Source: Desulforhopalus sp. (GTDB taxonomy: Bacteria; Desulfobacterota; Desulfobulbia; Desulfobulbales; Desulfocapsaceae). From it: DNA of 64,000 nucleotides. The DNA lies in assembly GCA_030247675.1 (NCBI GenBank), contig JAOTRX010000002.1:62001-126000 (forward strand), written 5' to 3'. The position numbers were made by a program, and so were the translations under genes. Numbering within the stretch: the first letter of the stretch is position 1; the number at the start of each line of letters is the position of its first letter. The notes under the pieces are model-generated. The model was not told where the DNA came from. It saw nothing but the letters and a program-made list of their open reading frames with translations, and made no database searches. Below, one piece after another: positions 25,347 to 34,314 of the stretch.

Positions 25347-25883
25347 GTGGAAAATCAGAAAATTGTCAAGGTTCTCGTTTCCGAGGACCAGATACGGGAG
25401 ACAGTGGCGCGCCTTGGCGCCGACATTACCGCCTCCTACCAGGGAATTACCCGGGAGCTGATGGTAATCGGCCTCCTCAAGGGCTGTTTTATCTTTATGG
25501 CTGATCTGGTACGGCAGATCAAGGTGCCCTTGGTGGTCGATTTCATGACCCTTACCAGTTACGGCGATGGGACGGTCAGCAGTGGCGATGTGAAGGTGGT
25601 GATGGATCTTGATTCATCAATTGAGGGCCGGGACATCCTGCTGGTCGAGGACATTGTCGATACCGGGCAAACCTTCAGCAAGGTTATCCAGATGATGCAG
25701 AAGCGCAACCCACGCTCCCTGAGGGTCTGCACCTTTTTAAATAAACCGGCGGCGAGAAAGGTCGATGTTCCCATCGATTTCTGCGGGGTGAATATCCCCA
25801 ACGAATTTGCCGTCGGTTACGGCCTTGACTACGCCCAGGGTTACCGCAATCTCCCCTACGTTGGGGTGCTGCAACCGGATTAA
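25347..25883 (+). CDS. hpt: Hypoxanthine phosphoribosyltransferase
   Basis: 178-residue purine-salvage enzyme that makes IMP or GMP from hypoxanthine or guanine and PRPP. The PRPP-binding motif LLVEDIVDTGQTF and the N-terminal loop LLKGCFIFMADLVRQI are typical, as is the late NEFAVGYGLDYAQGYRNLPYV block that closes over the base. The start is GTG at 25347, supported by AGGGAGAAAGC just upstream. It converges with dctM, overlapping it by four bases at the 3' ends. Confidence 0.95.
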   Translation: MENQKIVKVLVSEDQIRETVARLGADITASYQGITRELMVIGLLKGCFIFMADLVRQIKVPLVVDFMTLTSYGDGTVSSGDVKVVMDLDSSIEGRDILLVEDIVDTGQTFSKVIQMMQKRNPRSLRVCTFLNKPAARKVDVPIDFCGVNIPNEFAVGYGLDYAQGYRNLPYVGVLQPD

Positions 25884-27142
25884 CCCACCAGGTGGATCAG
25901 CACCGTGCTGAGCCACGGGAAATAGGTGATAATGATCAGGGTGGCGAAGAGCAGGGCGAGAAAGGGCAGGGTGGCGATGCACAGCTCGGCAATCGGCTTC
26001 TCAAAGCGGTAGGAGGCGAGAAAGAGATTCAGGCCGACCGGTGGGGTGCAGTAGCCGATCTGTAGGTTAGTGAGAAAAACGATACCCAGATGGATGGGAT
26101 CGACGCCATAGCCCTCGGCGATGGGCAGAATGATCGGCACGATCAGCACCAGGGCCGAGAAGATATCGAGCATCATCCCGACAATGATCAGGAAGATGTT
26201 GAGAAGCAGCAGAAAGGTATACTTGCTGTCGATAAAGCTCCGGATAAATTCGAAGAGCTTGACCGGCACCTCCTGGTCGATGAGATAGTTGGTTGAGGCC
26301 ATTGAGGTGGCGATAATGACTAGTATTCCCCCGAAGAGGACCATCGACTTGCCCATCACCGCCGGGAGCTTCCCGAGGGGAATGTCGCGGTGGATAAACA
26401 CCTCGACGAGCAGGACGTAGAGGGCGGTAACCGCCGCCGCTTCGCCGGGCACAAAAATTCCACCGTAGATGCCGCCGAGAAGGATGACCGGCAGGGGTAG
26501 TTCCCAGGCGATGACCCGCAGACCGTGGAGCATCTCTTGGGCGGTGTATGTCGGCCTTTTCAGCCGCACCGGGCTTTTGGCGACGGCATAGCCGATGAGC
26601 AGAAGGAGCATGAGCGCCCCGGGAAGGATTCCGGCGAGAAAAAGATGATCGATCCGCGCCTCGGCGATGACGCCAAAGAGGATAAGCGGCAGGCTGGGGG
26701 GAAAGAGCAGGCCGAGGCTGCCGGAAGAAGTGATCAGGCCCATGGAGAAATTTTCCTGGTAGCCTTCCTCAAGAAGCGCTGGCAGCAGTAGGCCGCCGAG
26801 GGCGAAGATGGTGACCCCGGAGGCCCCGGTAAAGGCGGTGAAGACGGCGCAGACAATGAGCGAGATGACCGCCAGGCCGCCGGGCAGCCAGCCGAGGAAG
26901 ATCCGCGAAAATTGCAGCATCCGGCCTGGCGCCTTGCTTTCCGACAGGAGAATGCCGACAAAGATAAAGAGCGGCAGGGAGACCAGAAGCGGTGTGTCGG
27001 CCAGCCGCGCCATCTCGATGATCACCACCGAAATATCGATTTCAGCCGAATAAAAAGACAAAAGGGCCAGGGCCCCGATAACCAGAAACAGTGGCGAGCG
27101 CAGCAGAGCCAGCGCCAGGATAAAGAGTTTCAGGACGTTCAT
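25880..27142 (-). CDS. dctM: TRAP transporter large permease subunit
   Basis: 420-residue DctM-type permease with about twelve hydrophobic segments. Family motifs include PLFIFVGILLSESKAPGRM near the second helix, SSGSLGLLFPPSLPLILFGV and, near the end, VFLTNLQIGYCTPPVGLNLF. It imports organic acids or similar solutes using an ion gradient, with a periplasmic binding protein. The start overlaps the dctQ stop by four bases. The gene is the last of the four-gene transcript tatT-dctP-dctQ-dctM. Confidence 0.95.
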   Translation of the reverse strand: MNVLKLFILALALLRSPLFLVIGALALLSFYSAEIDISVVIIEMARLADTPLLVSLPLFIFVGILLSESKAPGRMLQFSRIFLGWLPGGLAVISLIVCAVFTAFTGASGVTIFALGGLLLPALLEEGYQENFSMGLITSSGSLGLLFPPSLPLILFGVIAEARIDHLFLAGILPGALMLLLLIGYAVAKSPVRLKRPTYTAQEMLHGLRVIAWELPLPVILLGGIYGGIFVPGEAAAVTALYVLLVEVFIHRDIPLGKLPAVMGKSMVLFGGILVIIATSMASTNYLIDQEVPVKLFEFIRSFIDSKYTFLLLLNIFLIIVGMMLDIFSALVLIVPIILPIAEGYGVDPIHLGIVFLTNLQIGYCTPPVGLNLFLASYRFEKPIAELCIATLPFLALLFATLIIITYFPWLSTVLIHLVG

Positions 27143-27669
27143 AGCGGCTTGTCACCAAGGGCCGGCTTCTTCGTTGCCAAGGCCTTGATCTGCATGACAA
27201 ACAACAGGCAGGATTTGCCGGCGATCAGGCTGAAGGCGAGGGGGAAGATGCTGTTCCAGACCCACAAGGGCAGGGCAAGCGGGCCTTCGCCGCCGGCCTC
27301 AATCTCGCCACTGAGAAAGACCCAGCCGGCCCAGGCCAGCCCCGCCGCCGCAAGGCTGCTGAACAGCTGGGTAAGAAGCGAGATCCAGGGATCGAGGGCC
27401 GGGGGTATCCGGCTGCCGAAGATGTCGAGGGCGATGTGTTTGCCCTGGGAGGTGGCGGCAACCGCGCCCAGCAGTCCTGACCACAGCACCAGATAGCGGA
27501 GGAGGGGATCGATCCACAACAGGCCGCTGGAATAGAAAGTGCGCAGGAAGATCTGCAGGCAGGCAAGGACAATCATCACCACCAGCATCAGGCAGAGCAG
27601 TTTTTCTTCAAGCGAATCGAAGAAGGCCAATACCTTGTTGGTCGGGTATAGAGCTTCGGCCTGGTTCAA
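27139..27669 (-). CDS. dctQ: TRAP transporter small permease subunit
   Basis: 176-residue DctQ-type membrane protein with four hydrophobic segments; the conserved stretch LLRYLVLWSGLLGAVAATSQ with the following GKHIALD is the family signature. The start is an unusual TTG (27669) that overlaps the dctP stop as TTGA and has GGGAGAAAAACC before it, so translation is coupled. It bridges the binding protein and the DctM permease. Confidence 0.92.
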   Translation of the reverse strand: MNQAEALYPTNKVLAFFDSLEEKLLCLMLVVMIVLACLQIFLRTFYSSGLLWIDPLLRYLVLWSGLLGAVAATSQGKHIALDIFGSRIPPALDPWISLLTQLFSSLAAAGLAWAGWVFLSGEIEAGGEGPLALPLWVWNSIFPLAFSLIAGKSCLLFVMQIKALATKKPALGDKPL

Positions 27670-28694
27670 TTGGTTTTTCTCCCGGCGGATTTGCTGCGAA
27701 ATTCTTTCAATAGGTTCAAGGCCCGGTCGTAAATATCCTTGGACAGAGAGTCGGGAATCAGCTGACTGACCGCCACTTCTCGTTTTTCGTGCAGCACCTG
27801 GGCGGCCCTCTCATCGAGTTTCTGGAATTCGATGCCGCGGTCGAGCATCACCTTGCGCGAGTCGCTGTTGCTTGTCCTGGTTTTTTCGAGAAGTATCGGA
27901 AAGTGGATCGCTGCGGCCGCCTGTATCGCCTCTTTTTGGGCCTCGGAGAGGGCGGCATATTTTTTGCCGTCGAGGGCAAATACCCCATAGGCATAGCCAT
28001 AAGGGACATCGATGACGTATTGGGTCTTGGTGAACCACTGCAGGACGATTGCCCCATACAGCGAGTTGTAGACCGTCTCGATCAAGCCGCTTTGCAGGGA
28101 AGACAGGACATCCGGGATTGATAGCTGGATGGGGGTTATCCCCAGGGCCTTCAGGTAGTTTTCGGAAATCGGGTCACCTGAGGGGCTCCAGTTTTTTGAC
28201 TGTTGCAGCTGTTCAATGGCATTGATCGGCCCGGTTGACATGGCGTGAATAAAGCCTACTTCGGTTAAGGAGATAAATTCCAGTTCCTTTTCCCGGAAGC
28301 GCTCCTTGAAGGTAGGGATCAGCCCTTCTTTGACAAAATCGACTTCCTCGTAGGACTCAAAGAGCGAGGGGATGGCCATAACCCGGAAGTCCGGGACGAC
28401 CGTGGCAATGCCGGTCATGGTAAAGCCGCCGCCGTGCAGTTGCCCGACCCGCATCTTCCGGAACATCGCCTGGTCGTCACCCATGACGCCGCCCGGATAG
28501 ACGCGGAAGCCAACCTCGCCGCCGGTCTTTTCGGTGACTTCCTTGGCAAAATTCTCGAATTGTTCCACCCATACCGAGCCGGCCGGGGCCAGGCTGGCAA
28601 TCTTAAAGAGATGTTTGGGGGCGGCCTGAAGCCATTGGCTGTCGAGGGTCAGCAGCAGGGCGGTGCAGATGAGCAGGGTGGCGATGCGTTGCAT
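27666..28694 (-). CDS. dctP: TRAP transporter substrate-binding protein (DctP family)
   Basis: 342-residue periplasmic solute-binding protein with a clear signal peptide (about 1-24, ending in LQAAPK). The mature part starts with the DctP-type strand FKIASLAPAGSVWVEQFENF and includes VYPGGVMGDDQAMFRKMRVGQ, a region that frames the ligand site. The usual arginine that grips a carboxylate cannot be confidently placed by eye, so the ligand is unknown. It lies between the tatT lipoprotein gene (40 bases upstream) and dctQ (overlapping). Confidence 0.93.
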   Translation of the reverse strand: MQRIATLLICTALLLTLDSQWLQAAPKHLFKIASLAPAGSVWVEQFENFAKEVTEKTGGEVGFRVYPGGVMGDDQAMFRKMRVGQLHGGGFTMTGIATVVPDFRVMAIPSLFESYEEVDFVKEGLIPTFKERFREKELEFISLTEVGFIHAMSTGPINAIEQLQQSKNWSPSGDPISENYLKALGITPIQLSIPDVLSSLQSGLIETVYNSLYGAIVLQWFTKTQYVIDVPYGYAYGVFALDGKKYAALSEAQKEAIQAAAAIHFPILLEKTRTSNSDSRKVMLDRGIEFQKLDERAAQVLHEKREVAVSQLIPDSLSKDIYDRALNLLKEFRSKSAGRKTN

Positions 28695-28734
28695 GGGGTC
28701 TCCGGAAATGGCGAAGTCTTTGGAATCGTGTGTT

Positions 28735-29598
28735 TTATTGAAAATAGTCTTCTTGCAGTAATCTTTTCGCCCGGTTCATGGCGATCCGGTTACTGAGGCC
28801 GAACTCCGGCGCGCTGTCCAAGGGGAAGGCGAGAACCTCCTTGAGCAGACGGTCGTGGAGGTCACGGTCCATGGTTATCCTGGCAAGGGTTGCGGCATAG
28901 GTGGTCTGGGCCAGGAGAAACTGCCCCTTGGAGAGACTGAGGGCCTTCTCAAAATGCTTGGCGCTCAGATCGGGTCTGCCGCCGAGCATCTCCGGTTTGG
29001 CGGCATGGTAGGCCCCGAAGAACAGATGGATGCTGCCGCCCTGGTAGGCTTCGTCGAGTTGCAGGAGCCTGGCCATGATTTTTTCAATGAGCACGATATC
29101 GGCAATTGCCTCCGGGGAGCCCTTTTGCCGCAGTACCCAGGTCAGCCAGCCGGAGGCACCCCAAAAGGCCTCGGGGACATCGCCGGTACCAAGCTTTGCC
29201 AGATGGCGGTCAAACTCGGCGGCGCCGACCTTGTTGCCTATTGGCAGCAAAGGTTGGAGCAGTCTTTGGCCGTAGGACTTGGCCTTGGCGGCCATGGCGT
29301 CGATGCGTGCGTCGGAACCGCCGCATTCCTCCAGGGCGGTGGCGTAGGCGCTGTAGGATTGGCTGGCAATGAGCAGCAGATCCTGGCTTTCCGGTGAGGA
29401 AACGAGCATGCTGTCGAGCATCAGCAGATAGGCCGGGGCACCTTCGCAGACCAGCTCAATATCTTGCTGTTGCTGGAGGTTACCGACCGCCGGTTTGATA
29501 ACCGTGCCGGTGATCAGGCTGGCGCAGGAAGACAGACCGAGGCAGAGACAACAAAGCAGGATGGCGGGCAGAATTGCGGGAAAAGGCCGGGCGGACAT
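28735..29598 (-). CDS. TRAP transporter TatT component lipoprotein
   Basis: 287-residue lipoprotein at the head of the TRAP operon. A lipobox (LGLSSC) places the lipid-modified cysteine near residue 25; the rest is helical with TPR-like repeats, e.g. RPDLSAKHFEKALSLSKGQF, and a family-typical start of the mature part, AVGNLQQQQDIELVCEGAPAYLL. TatT (T component) proteins form periplasmic oligomers that dock to TRAP binding proteins, notably in spirochaetes and Deltaproteobacteria. The ATG at 29598 was chosen for its GGGAG ribosome site and the immediate signal peptide; the longer frame adds no signal. Confidence 0.85.
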   Translation of the reverse strand: MSARPFPAILPAILLCCLCLGLSSCASLITGTVIKPAVGNLQQQQDIELVCEGAPAYLLMLDSMLVSSPESQDLLLIASQSYSAYATALEECGGSDARIDAMAAKAKSYGQRLLQPLLPIGNKVGAAEFDRHLAKLGTGDVPEAFWGASGWLTWVLRQKGSPEAIADIVLIEKIMARLLQLDEAYQGGSIHLFFGAYHAAKPEMLGGRPDLSAKHFEKALSLSKGQFLLAQTTYAATLARITMDRDLHDRLLKEVLAFPLDSAPEFGLSNRIAMNRAKRLLQEDYFQ

Positions 29599-29730
29599 AC
29601 TTGTTCTCCCTTGGTCGGGGCTGGAGGTTAAAAAGTGTGTCGGAGTTGTCGATTTTTCCGGAAAGGAATCGGGACGGATTGTAATTGCCGGCGCGCGGTT
29701 TGGCAATCATAACTTTGTACAGAAGAAGAG

Positions 29731-29762
29731 GCCCACTACCGAGAATATTCTCGGCAGTGGGC
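29731..29762 (-). terminator. Long hairpin, likely terminator of the lipoprotein gene
   Basis: A 32-base inverted repeat: outer arms GCCCACT / AGTGGGC, one mismatch, then a perfect 16-base core with arms CCGAGAAT / ATTCTCGG. On the minus strand it is followed by the pyrimidine-rich CTCTTCTTCTG, so it could end the transcript from 29836-30987. The core has no loop bases, so it may also act as a binding site. It lies upstream of the tatT start, hence the promoter of the TRAP operon is between the two. Confidence 0.6.
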
Positions 29763-29835
29763 GGGAAAAGGGCAGGACTTCATATACCGCAAGGGCATAC
29801 GTTTCGGTTGAGCAGGCAAGCTGCGCAACTCAGCT

Positions 29836-30987
29836 TTAGGGCCTATTCGGCTCAGCGGTCTTAGAGACTGCCTGGTTGGCTGCTTCGACGGCCTTTTGCG
29901 AGGCGATAACCGCATCGTTCATGGCATCCACCACGTTCTGTTCGACGCCTGCGGTCTTGGAATCTGTTGTAGGTCCGACTCCTTGCTTGTTTGGTTGAGT
30001 GACTTGCTCGGTCGCGGTTCCCTTGGTGGCCTTAAGCATTTCTTGGGTGGCCAGAACCAACTGCCTGGTAACGATAACCATATCGTTGGTGGTCTCGACC
30101 ATTTTCTGCACGGCGACGGTGAGATCCTCTTTTTCTTCCTCCACGATCTGCGGCTGCGCCTGGACCTGGCCGGGCGCTGTCATGTGCGGCGGTGGCTGCG
30201 GGGCATCGGCGGGTGGCATGGGCGGTCTGGCGATTACCCGGCCGCACGGCAGGACAATGCTATCCTGCCCGTCACCCGGCTGTTGCCCCATTTTCAGACA
30301 GGGTGGGGCCTGCATTCCCAGACAGGGGGCACCGGCCGGCAGTTGGCTTTTCATAATGACATGGCCGCAGGGCAAGGCCAGCAGCTCTTCTTCATCGCCC
30401 TGGTCCAAGGCTGCATCGTCTTCGTCCTCATCAGTCATCATGGGACAGGGGTGTTGAGGCGCTTGGCTCATCTCCGGGGAAGGTTGTTGGGGCTTGGCCG
30501 CGGCCGCCTGTGGGGCGTTTTGCGGTGGCGGTGGTTGGCTGTCAGCCTGAGCGTATACCGGCTGTTTACTGAGTCCCTGGGGCTTTGCTGTCTGGGCCGG
30601 CTGGGCGGCGGATTGTGCCTGGTCAGCCTGGGCATATACCGGTTGCTTGCTAAGGCCCTGGGGTTTCTCTGTCACAGCAGGTTGAGATCCGGCTTGTTGT
30701 GCCTCGGGTTGGGCAAATACCGGTTGCTTGGCAAGTTCTTTCGGCATTGTCGTCTTGTCCGGCTGGGTTACGGGTTGTGCCGCCTCGGTCTGGGCAAAGA
30801 CCGGCTGTTTGCTGAGATCCTTCGGTTTTTCGGTCTTGGTCGATTGCGCCGCTGGTTGCTGGGGCGTAGTGACGGTACTCTGGACGGTGGTCTGGCCTTT
30901 CTTGTCTTCGGCCTTTTTGTCTTTGTCAGGGCCGCAACCATATACAAGGAGGTAGCAGGCAATTAAGGCGATAAAAGCGTATTTCAT
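29836..30987 (-). CDS. Lipoprotein with 27-residue tandem repeats
   Basis: 383-residue predicted lipoprotein of unknown function. A signal peptide ends in LLVYGC (lipidated Cys18). Residues 54-147 carry four copies of a K-P-x-x-L-x-K-Q-P-V-(F/Y)-A-Q element that begin at 54, 81, 108 and 135, an exact 27-residue period. A Pro/Gln-rich linker follows, then an acidic patch (about 186-201) and a duplicated LPCG(H/R)VI motif (205-211, 246-252) with several other cysteines, and finally an amphipathic helical region (about 284-323 and 350-375). GGGAGAACC precedes the ATG at 30987. Surface or envelope location is likely. Confidence 0.8.
   Translation of the reverse strand: MKYAFIALIACYLLVYGCGPDKDKKAEDKKGQTTVQSTVTTPQQPAAQSTKTEKPKDLSKQPVFAQTEAAQPVTQPDKTTMPKELAKQPVFAQPEAQQAGSQPAVTEKPQGLSKQPVYAQADQAQSAAQPAQTAKPQGLSKQPVYAQADSQPPPPQNAPQAAAAKPQQPSPEMSQAPQHPCPMMTDEDEDDAALDQGDEEELLALPCGHVIMKSQLPAGAPCLGMQAPPCLKMGQQPGDGQDSIVLPCGRVIARPPMPPADAPQPPPHMTAPGQVQAQPQIVEEEKEDLTVAVQKMVETTNDMVIVTRQLVLATQEMLKATKGTATEQVTQPNKQGVGPTTDSKTAGVEQNVVDAMNDAVIASQKAVEAANQAVSKTAEPNRP
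30547..30828 (-). repeat. 81-base coding tandem repeat inside the lipoprotein gene
   Basis: Four units, each 81 bases, encode the repeated motif KPQGLSKQPVYAQ and variants. The two units nearest the 3' end encode identical 13-residue cores; the first two have drifted (DLSKQPVFAQ, ELAKQPVFAQ). Such in-frame arrays can change copy number by slippage or recombination. Confidence 0.8.
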
Positions 30988-31170
30988 CTTTTGGTTCTCC
31001 CTTTGGAAGTGGAACATATTTTGAAAAGGTGTTGAATTGATGCCAGTTGAAAAGACTTCTAAGAACCCTTCTCGAATACTATCACAAATTCCATTCTTCT
31101 TTAATAGTTTTCCGAGAATGCCTTTCCCGTAATGTGAATAAATCAGTATTACCAGGAGGTTGCTTTTCTC

Positions 31171-32103
31171 TCATGAATAGACCTTGGCCATGGCGGCGAT
31201 TGCTGACTGCAGCCGCTGGATGAGTTCTGGTGGAGAAAGAACCTTGGCCATGGCCCCGTATTGCAGGATTTTCATGAGCAGCTCGCGGTCATCGTTGACC
31301 GGCAGCCGCACCACAACCCCTTCGCTGACCGGCGTTATGATCTGATCCTTGTGCCAGAATTGGTTGGCGACGAGTTCTGCGGCGGTGGAGGTAAAGAGTA
31401 CTTCCGCTATATAGCGCGGAGGACCCTGAAAGATACCGAAGGATTGGAGGAGGTGATTCCGGTCGAATGGGAGATCCGGAGGAAGCCCTTGGCGGCTTAT
31501 CGTTGCCTTCTTGATTCTGGCAATATGAAAAAGCCGGTTGGCCTTGCGGAGGCTGCAGAAGGCGAACAGATACCAGCGGCCCTGGTGGTTGACGAGTTGC
31601 ATTGGGGCGACGGTTCGTGTCGTGGTTGCACCGCCGAGCGGCCGGTAGGCAAGGGACAGGCAACGTTTTTTCACCACCGCTTCAATGATGGTTGCAAAGA
31701 TCCGGTGATCAATGGCCTCAACCTCTATCCATTGACAAGACAGGGATTCAACAAGTTTCTCGTATTCGGGTGAGATCATTGCCGCCAGCCGTTGCTGCAG
31801 CTGTTTGACCTCCGGCAATTCCCCGAGGCCGGCCTCCTTAGCGAGCTTGCTGAGCATGGTCAGGAGAAAAACGATACGCGGGCTTTCTTCGAAGGGCAGG
31901 TGAAAGCCCGCATCGGTGTAGTAGTAGCCATTTCTCACAGAGTCATAGGCCAGCGGGGCGAGGAGGCGATCGCGGAGATAAGCGATGTCCCTTTTGGCGG
32001 TAGCGATGGAAATCTCGAAATTGGCGGTAAGGGACCGGGAGTTGGGGAAGTTGCCCTGGTGGGTTTCCTGGTGGAAAAAGAATATCCGCTCAAGAAGGCC
32101 CAT
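31171..32103 (-). CDS. WYL-domain transcriptional regulator
   Basis: 310-residue regulator. The N-terminal winged helix-turn-helix (about 1-60; SLTANFEISIATAKRDIAYL is the recognition region) is followed by a WYL domain (about 130-215) with RTVAPMQLVNHQGRWYLFAF and RLFHIARIKKA, and a C-terminal WCX-type extension with the ending LMKILQYGAMAKVLSPPELI. WYL domains bind ligands such as nucleotides or single-stranded DNA, and many such proteins control defence or stress genes. It begins six bases after the rpoN stop, so it may be read from the rpoN transcript. Targets unknown. Confidence 0.9.
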   Translation of the reverse strand: MGLLERIFFFHQETHQGNFPNSRSLTANFEISIATAKRDIAYLRDRLLAPLAYDSVRNGYYYTDAGFHLPFEESPRIVFLLTMLSKLAKEAGLGELPEVKQLQQRLAAMISPEYEKLVESLSCQWIEVEAIDHRIFATIIEAVVKKRCLSLAYRPLGGATTTRTVAPMQLVNHQGRWYLFAFCSLRKANRLFHIARIKKATISRQGLPPDLPFDRNHLLQSFGIFQGPPRYIAEVLFTSTAAELVANQFWHKDQIITPVSEGVVVRLPVNDDRELLMKILQYGAMAKVLSPPELIQRLQSAIAAMAKVYS

Positions 32104-32109
32104 GAAGCA

Positions 32110-33567
32110 TTATTTGTTGTGCCGACGATGCTTTACTGGGAGGATTTTCAGCTGTTCCCGGTATTTTGCTACGGTCCGCCGGGCTATCTTAATATTCTCC
32201 TCGGCGAGTCTTTCGGAAATGGCGTTGTCGCTGAGCGGGTCGTTACGGTCCTCTTCCTGAATCATCTTCCTGATCCGGGTCTTGATCGATTCCGCGGCCA
32301 TGTCATCTTCTCCCTCGCGGGCGATGGCGGTGGAGAAGAAGTACTTCAGCTCGTAGATGCCCTGCGGGGTATGCACGTACTTATTGGAGGTGACCCGGCT
32401 GACCGTCGATTCGTGCATCTCGATGTCGTCGGCGACGTCTTTGAGGATGAGTGGTTTGAGATAGGCGGAGCCGCGCTCGAAGAAATCGTATTGGAAGCGG
32501 AGGATGCTTTCCATGACCTTGTAGATGGTCCGCTGCCGCTGGTACAGAGACTTGATGAACCAGTCGGCGTTTTTCAGTTTATCCTGGATGTACTGGCGTG
32601 ACTCCTTGGCAAGGTTGTTCTCTTTTTTCAGTAACTCCTGGTACAGAGATGACAGTTTGAGCCGGGGAATGTCATCTTCGTTCAATTGGATGACATATTC
32701 GCCGTCGATCTTCCGGACGTATACATCCGGGACGACATAATTGGTGGTATCGGTGGCATATGGCAGGCCGGGAAAGGGGGTAAGTTCGGCGATGATGTAC
32801 TTTATCGCCCGCTCCAGTTCCGGCTTCTTTTTTCCGGTTTCCTTGGCAAGCGCTTTGTAGTTGCGGGTTTCAAGAAGCGGCAGGTGGTGCAGGACGATCT
32901 CGGCGGCAAGGCTGTCCCCTTTGCCCAGCCGCTCCAGTTGCAGGTACAGGGACTCGCTGACATTGCGTGCGGCAATTCCCGGCGGGTCAAGCTCCTGGAC
33001 AACCTCAAGAATATATTCGGCGTCGTCCTTTTCACAGCCGGTTTCGGCGATGACCTTGTCGAGATCGACCTCAAGAAAGCCGTAGCGGTTGAGATTGCCG
33101 ACGATAAACTGGGCGATTTCCCACTCCTTGGCATCGAGGTTGCTGTGCGCCAATTGCCAGTGCAGGTAGGCGGATAGGCCAGGCTTTTCAGAAATGAAAT
33201 CAAACTGCGAAGGGGCGTCGGCCGGCGGGGTTTCCTGGGAAAAGGAAAAGTTGGAATCAAAATTATTGGAGTAGTCGTCCCAGTTTGTTTCAGCAAGGTT
33301 GTCGGCAACCTTGATAGTCTCGGTAATCTCCGGTTCTGGGGCGGGGCCGATGAGCTGTTCGGTGGTTGTGGATAAGGAGAAGTTGCTTTCCGGGGCATCC
33401 GGTGTCGAAAAATCTTCTTCGAGGGCAGGATTTTGTTCGATTTCCGCCTGGAGGGCGTCTGAGAGTTCGAGCCTGTTCAATTGTAAGAGTTTTATGGCTT
33501 GCCGCAGCTGCTGCGTCATCACCAATTTCTGAGCAAGCTTGAGCTGTTGTCTGAGTTCGAGGGCCAT
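32110..33567 (-). CDS. rpoN: RNA polymerase sigma-54 factor
   Basis: 485-residue sigma-54. Region I at the N-terminus is Gln/Leu-rich (ELRQQLKLAQKLVMTQQLRQ), an acidic Asp/Glu-rich region II follows (about 45-110), and the core-binding domain leads to the DNA-binding part with the helix-turn-helix MHESTVSRVTSNKYVHTPQG and the diagnostic RpoN box ARRTVAKYRE near the C-terminus. It requires enhancer-binding ATPases to start transcription. The ATG at 33567 gives the usual MALELRQQ start and lies six bases after the lptB stop; no strong ribosome site is seen, so translational coupling is likely. Confidence 0.96.
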   Translation of the reverse strand: MALELRQQLKLAQKLVMTQQLRQAIKLLQLNRLELSDALQAEIEQNPALEEDFSTPDAPESNFSLSTTTEQLIGPAPEPEITETIKVADNLAETNWDDYSNNFDSNFSFSQETPPADAPSQFDFISEKPGLSAYLHWQLAHSNLDAKEWEIAQFIVGNLNRYGFLEVDLDKVIAETGCEKDDAEYILEVVQELDPPGIAARNVSESLYLQLERLGKGDSLAAEIVLHHLPLLETRNYKALAKETGKKKPELERAIKYIIAELTPFPGLPYATDTTNYVVPDVYVRKIDGEYVIQLNEDDIPRLKLSSLYQELLKKENNLAKESRQYIQDKLKNADWFIKSLYQRQRTIYKVMESILRFQYDFFERGSAYLKPLILKDVADDIEMHESTVSRVTSNKYVHTPQGIYELKYFFSTAIAREGEDDMAAESIKTRIRKMIQEEDRNDPLSDNAISERLAEENIKIARRTVAKYREQLKILPVKHRRHNK

Positions 33568-33573
33568 AAACAA

Positions 33574-34296
33574 TCACATGCGAAAATTTTCCCCGAGATA
33601 CATTTTCCGGGCCACTTCACTCTCTATGATATCGTCAGCGACACCGCTGGTCAAAACTTGCCCTGCGTTCATGATATAGGCAAAGTCACAGACCTGTAAA
33701 GTTTCTCGGACATTATGGTCGGAAATCAGAATGCCCAGCCCTTTCTCTTTCAATTTGAAGATGATCTTCTGCAGATCGATGACCGCCAGCGGATCGATTC
33801 CGGCGAAGGGTTCGTCGAGGAGGATGAACTTTGGCCGTGTTGACAGGGCGCGCATGATTTCCACCCGCCGCCGTTCTCCGCCGGAAAGGGCATGGCCTTT
33901 ATTTTTGCGGAGATAGCCGATGCCGAGGTCTTCCATCAATTCGTCGAGGCGGTTGTTTATCTCGTTTTTTGAAAGCCCCAGCGGCTCAAGAATAATGCGG
34001 ACGTTTTCCTCAACCGTCAGTTTCTTGAACACCGACGGCTCTTGGGCCAGATAGGTGATGCCCTTCAATGCCCTTTTGTGGATGGGCAGGTCGGTTATGT
34101 TTTCACCGGCAAAGAGGATATTTCCCTGATCGGGACGGATGAACCCGGCAATGCTGTAAAAGGTAGTGGTCTTGCCGGCGCCGTTTGGTCCCAGAAGGCC
34201 AACAACCACGCCGGGTTGAACCTGGAGGCTGACCCCGTCGACAACCGTTCTGGCACCGTACCGTTTTACTATATTGCGTGTTTCAAGTACCGACAT
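33574..34296 (-). CDS. lptB: Lipopolysaccharide export ABC ATPase
   Basis: 240-residue ABC ATPase of the LPS export machine. Walker A is GLLGPNGAGKTT, the signature is LSGGERRRVEI, and Walker B is FILLDEPFAGIDPLAV, all standard for LptB, as is the ending with GVADDIIESEVARKMYLGENF. It powers the extraction of LPS from the inner membrane with LptFGC. The gene lies 18 bases after lptA and directly before rpoN, the classical order of this locus in Gram-negative bacteria. Confidence 0.97.
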   Translation of the reverse strand: MSVLETRNIVKRYGARTVVDGVSLQVQPGVVVGLLGPNGAGKTTTFYSIAGFIRPDQGNILFAGENITDLPIHKRALKGITYLAQEPSVFKKLTVEENVRIILEPLGLSKNEINNRLDELMEDLGIGYLRKNKGHALSGGERRRVEIMRALSTRPKFILLDEPFAGIDPLAVIDLQKIIFKLKEKGLGILISDHNVRETLQVCDFAYIMNAGQVLTSGVADDIIESEVARKMYLGENFRM

Positions 34297-34314
34297 GGGA
34301 GTGGGGTGATCTTG

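Noticed and set aside
29896-30966. 356-codon plus-strand frame opposite the repeat lipoprotein
   Set aside because: The minus-strand frame has a signal peptide, lipobox and ribosome site; the plus frame only mirrors the repeats.
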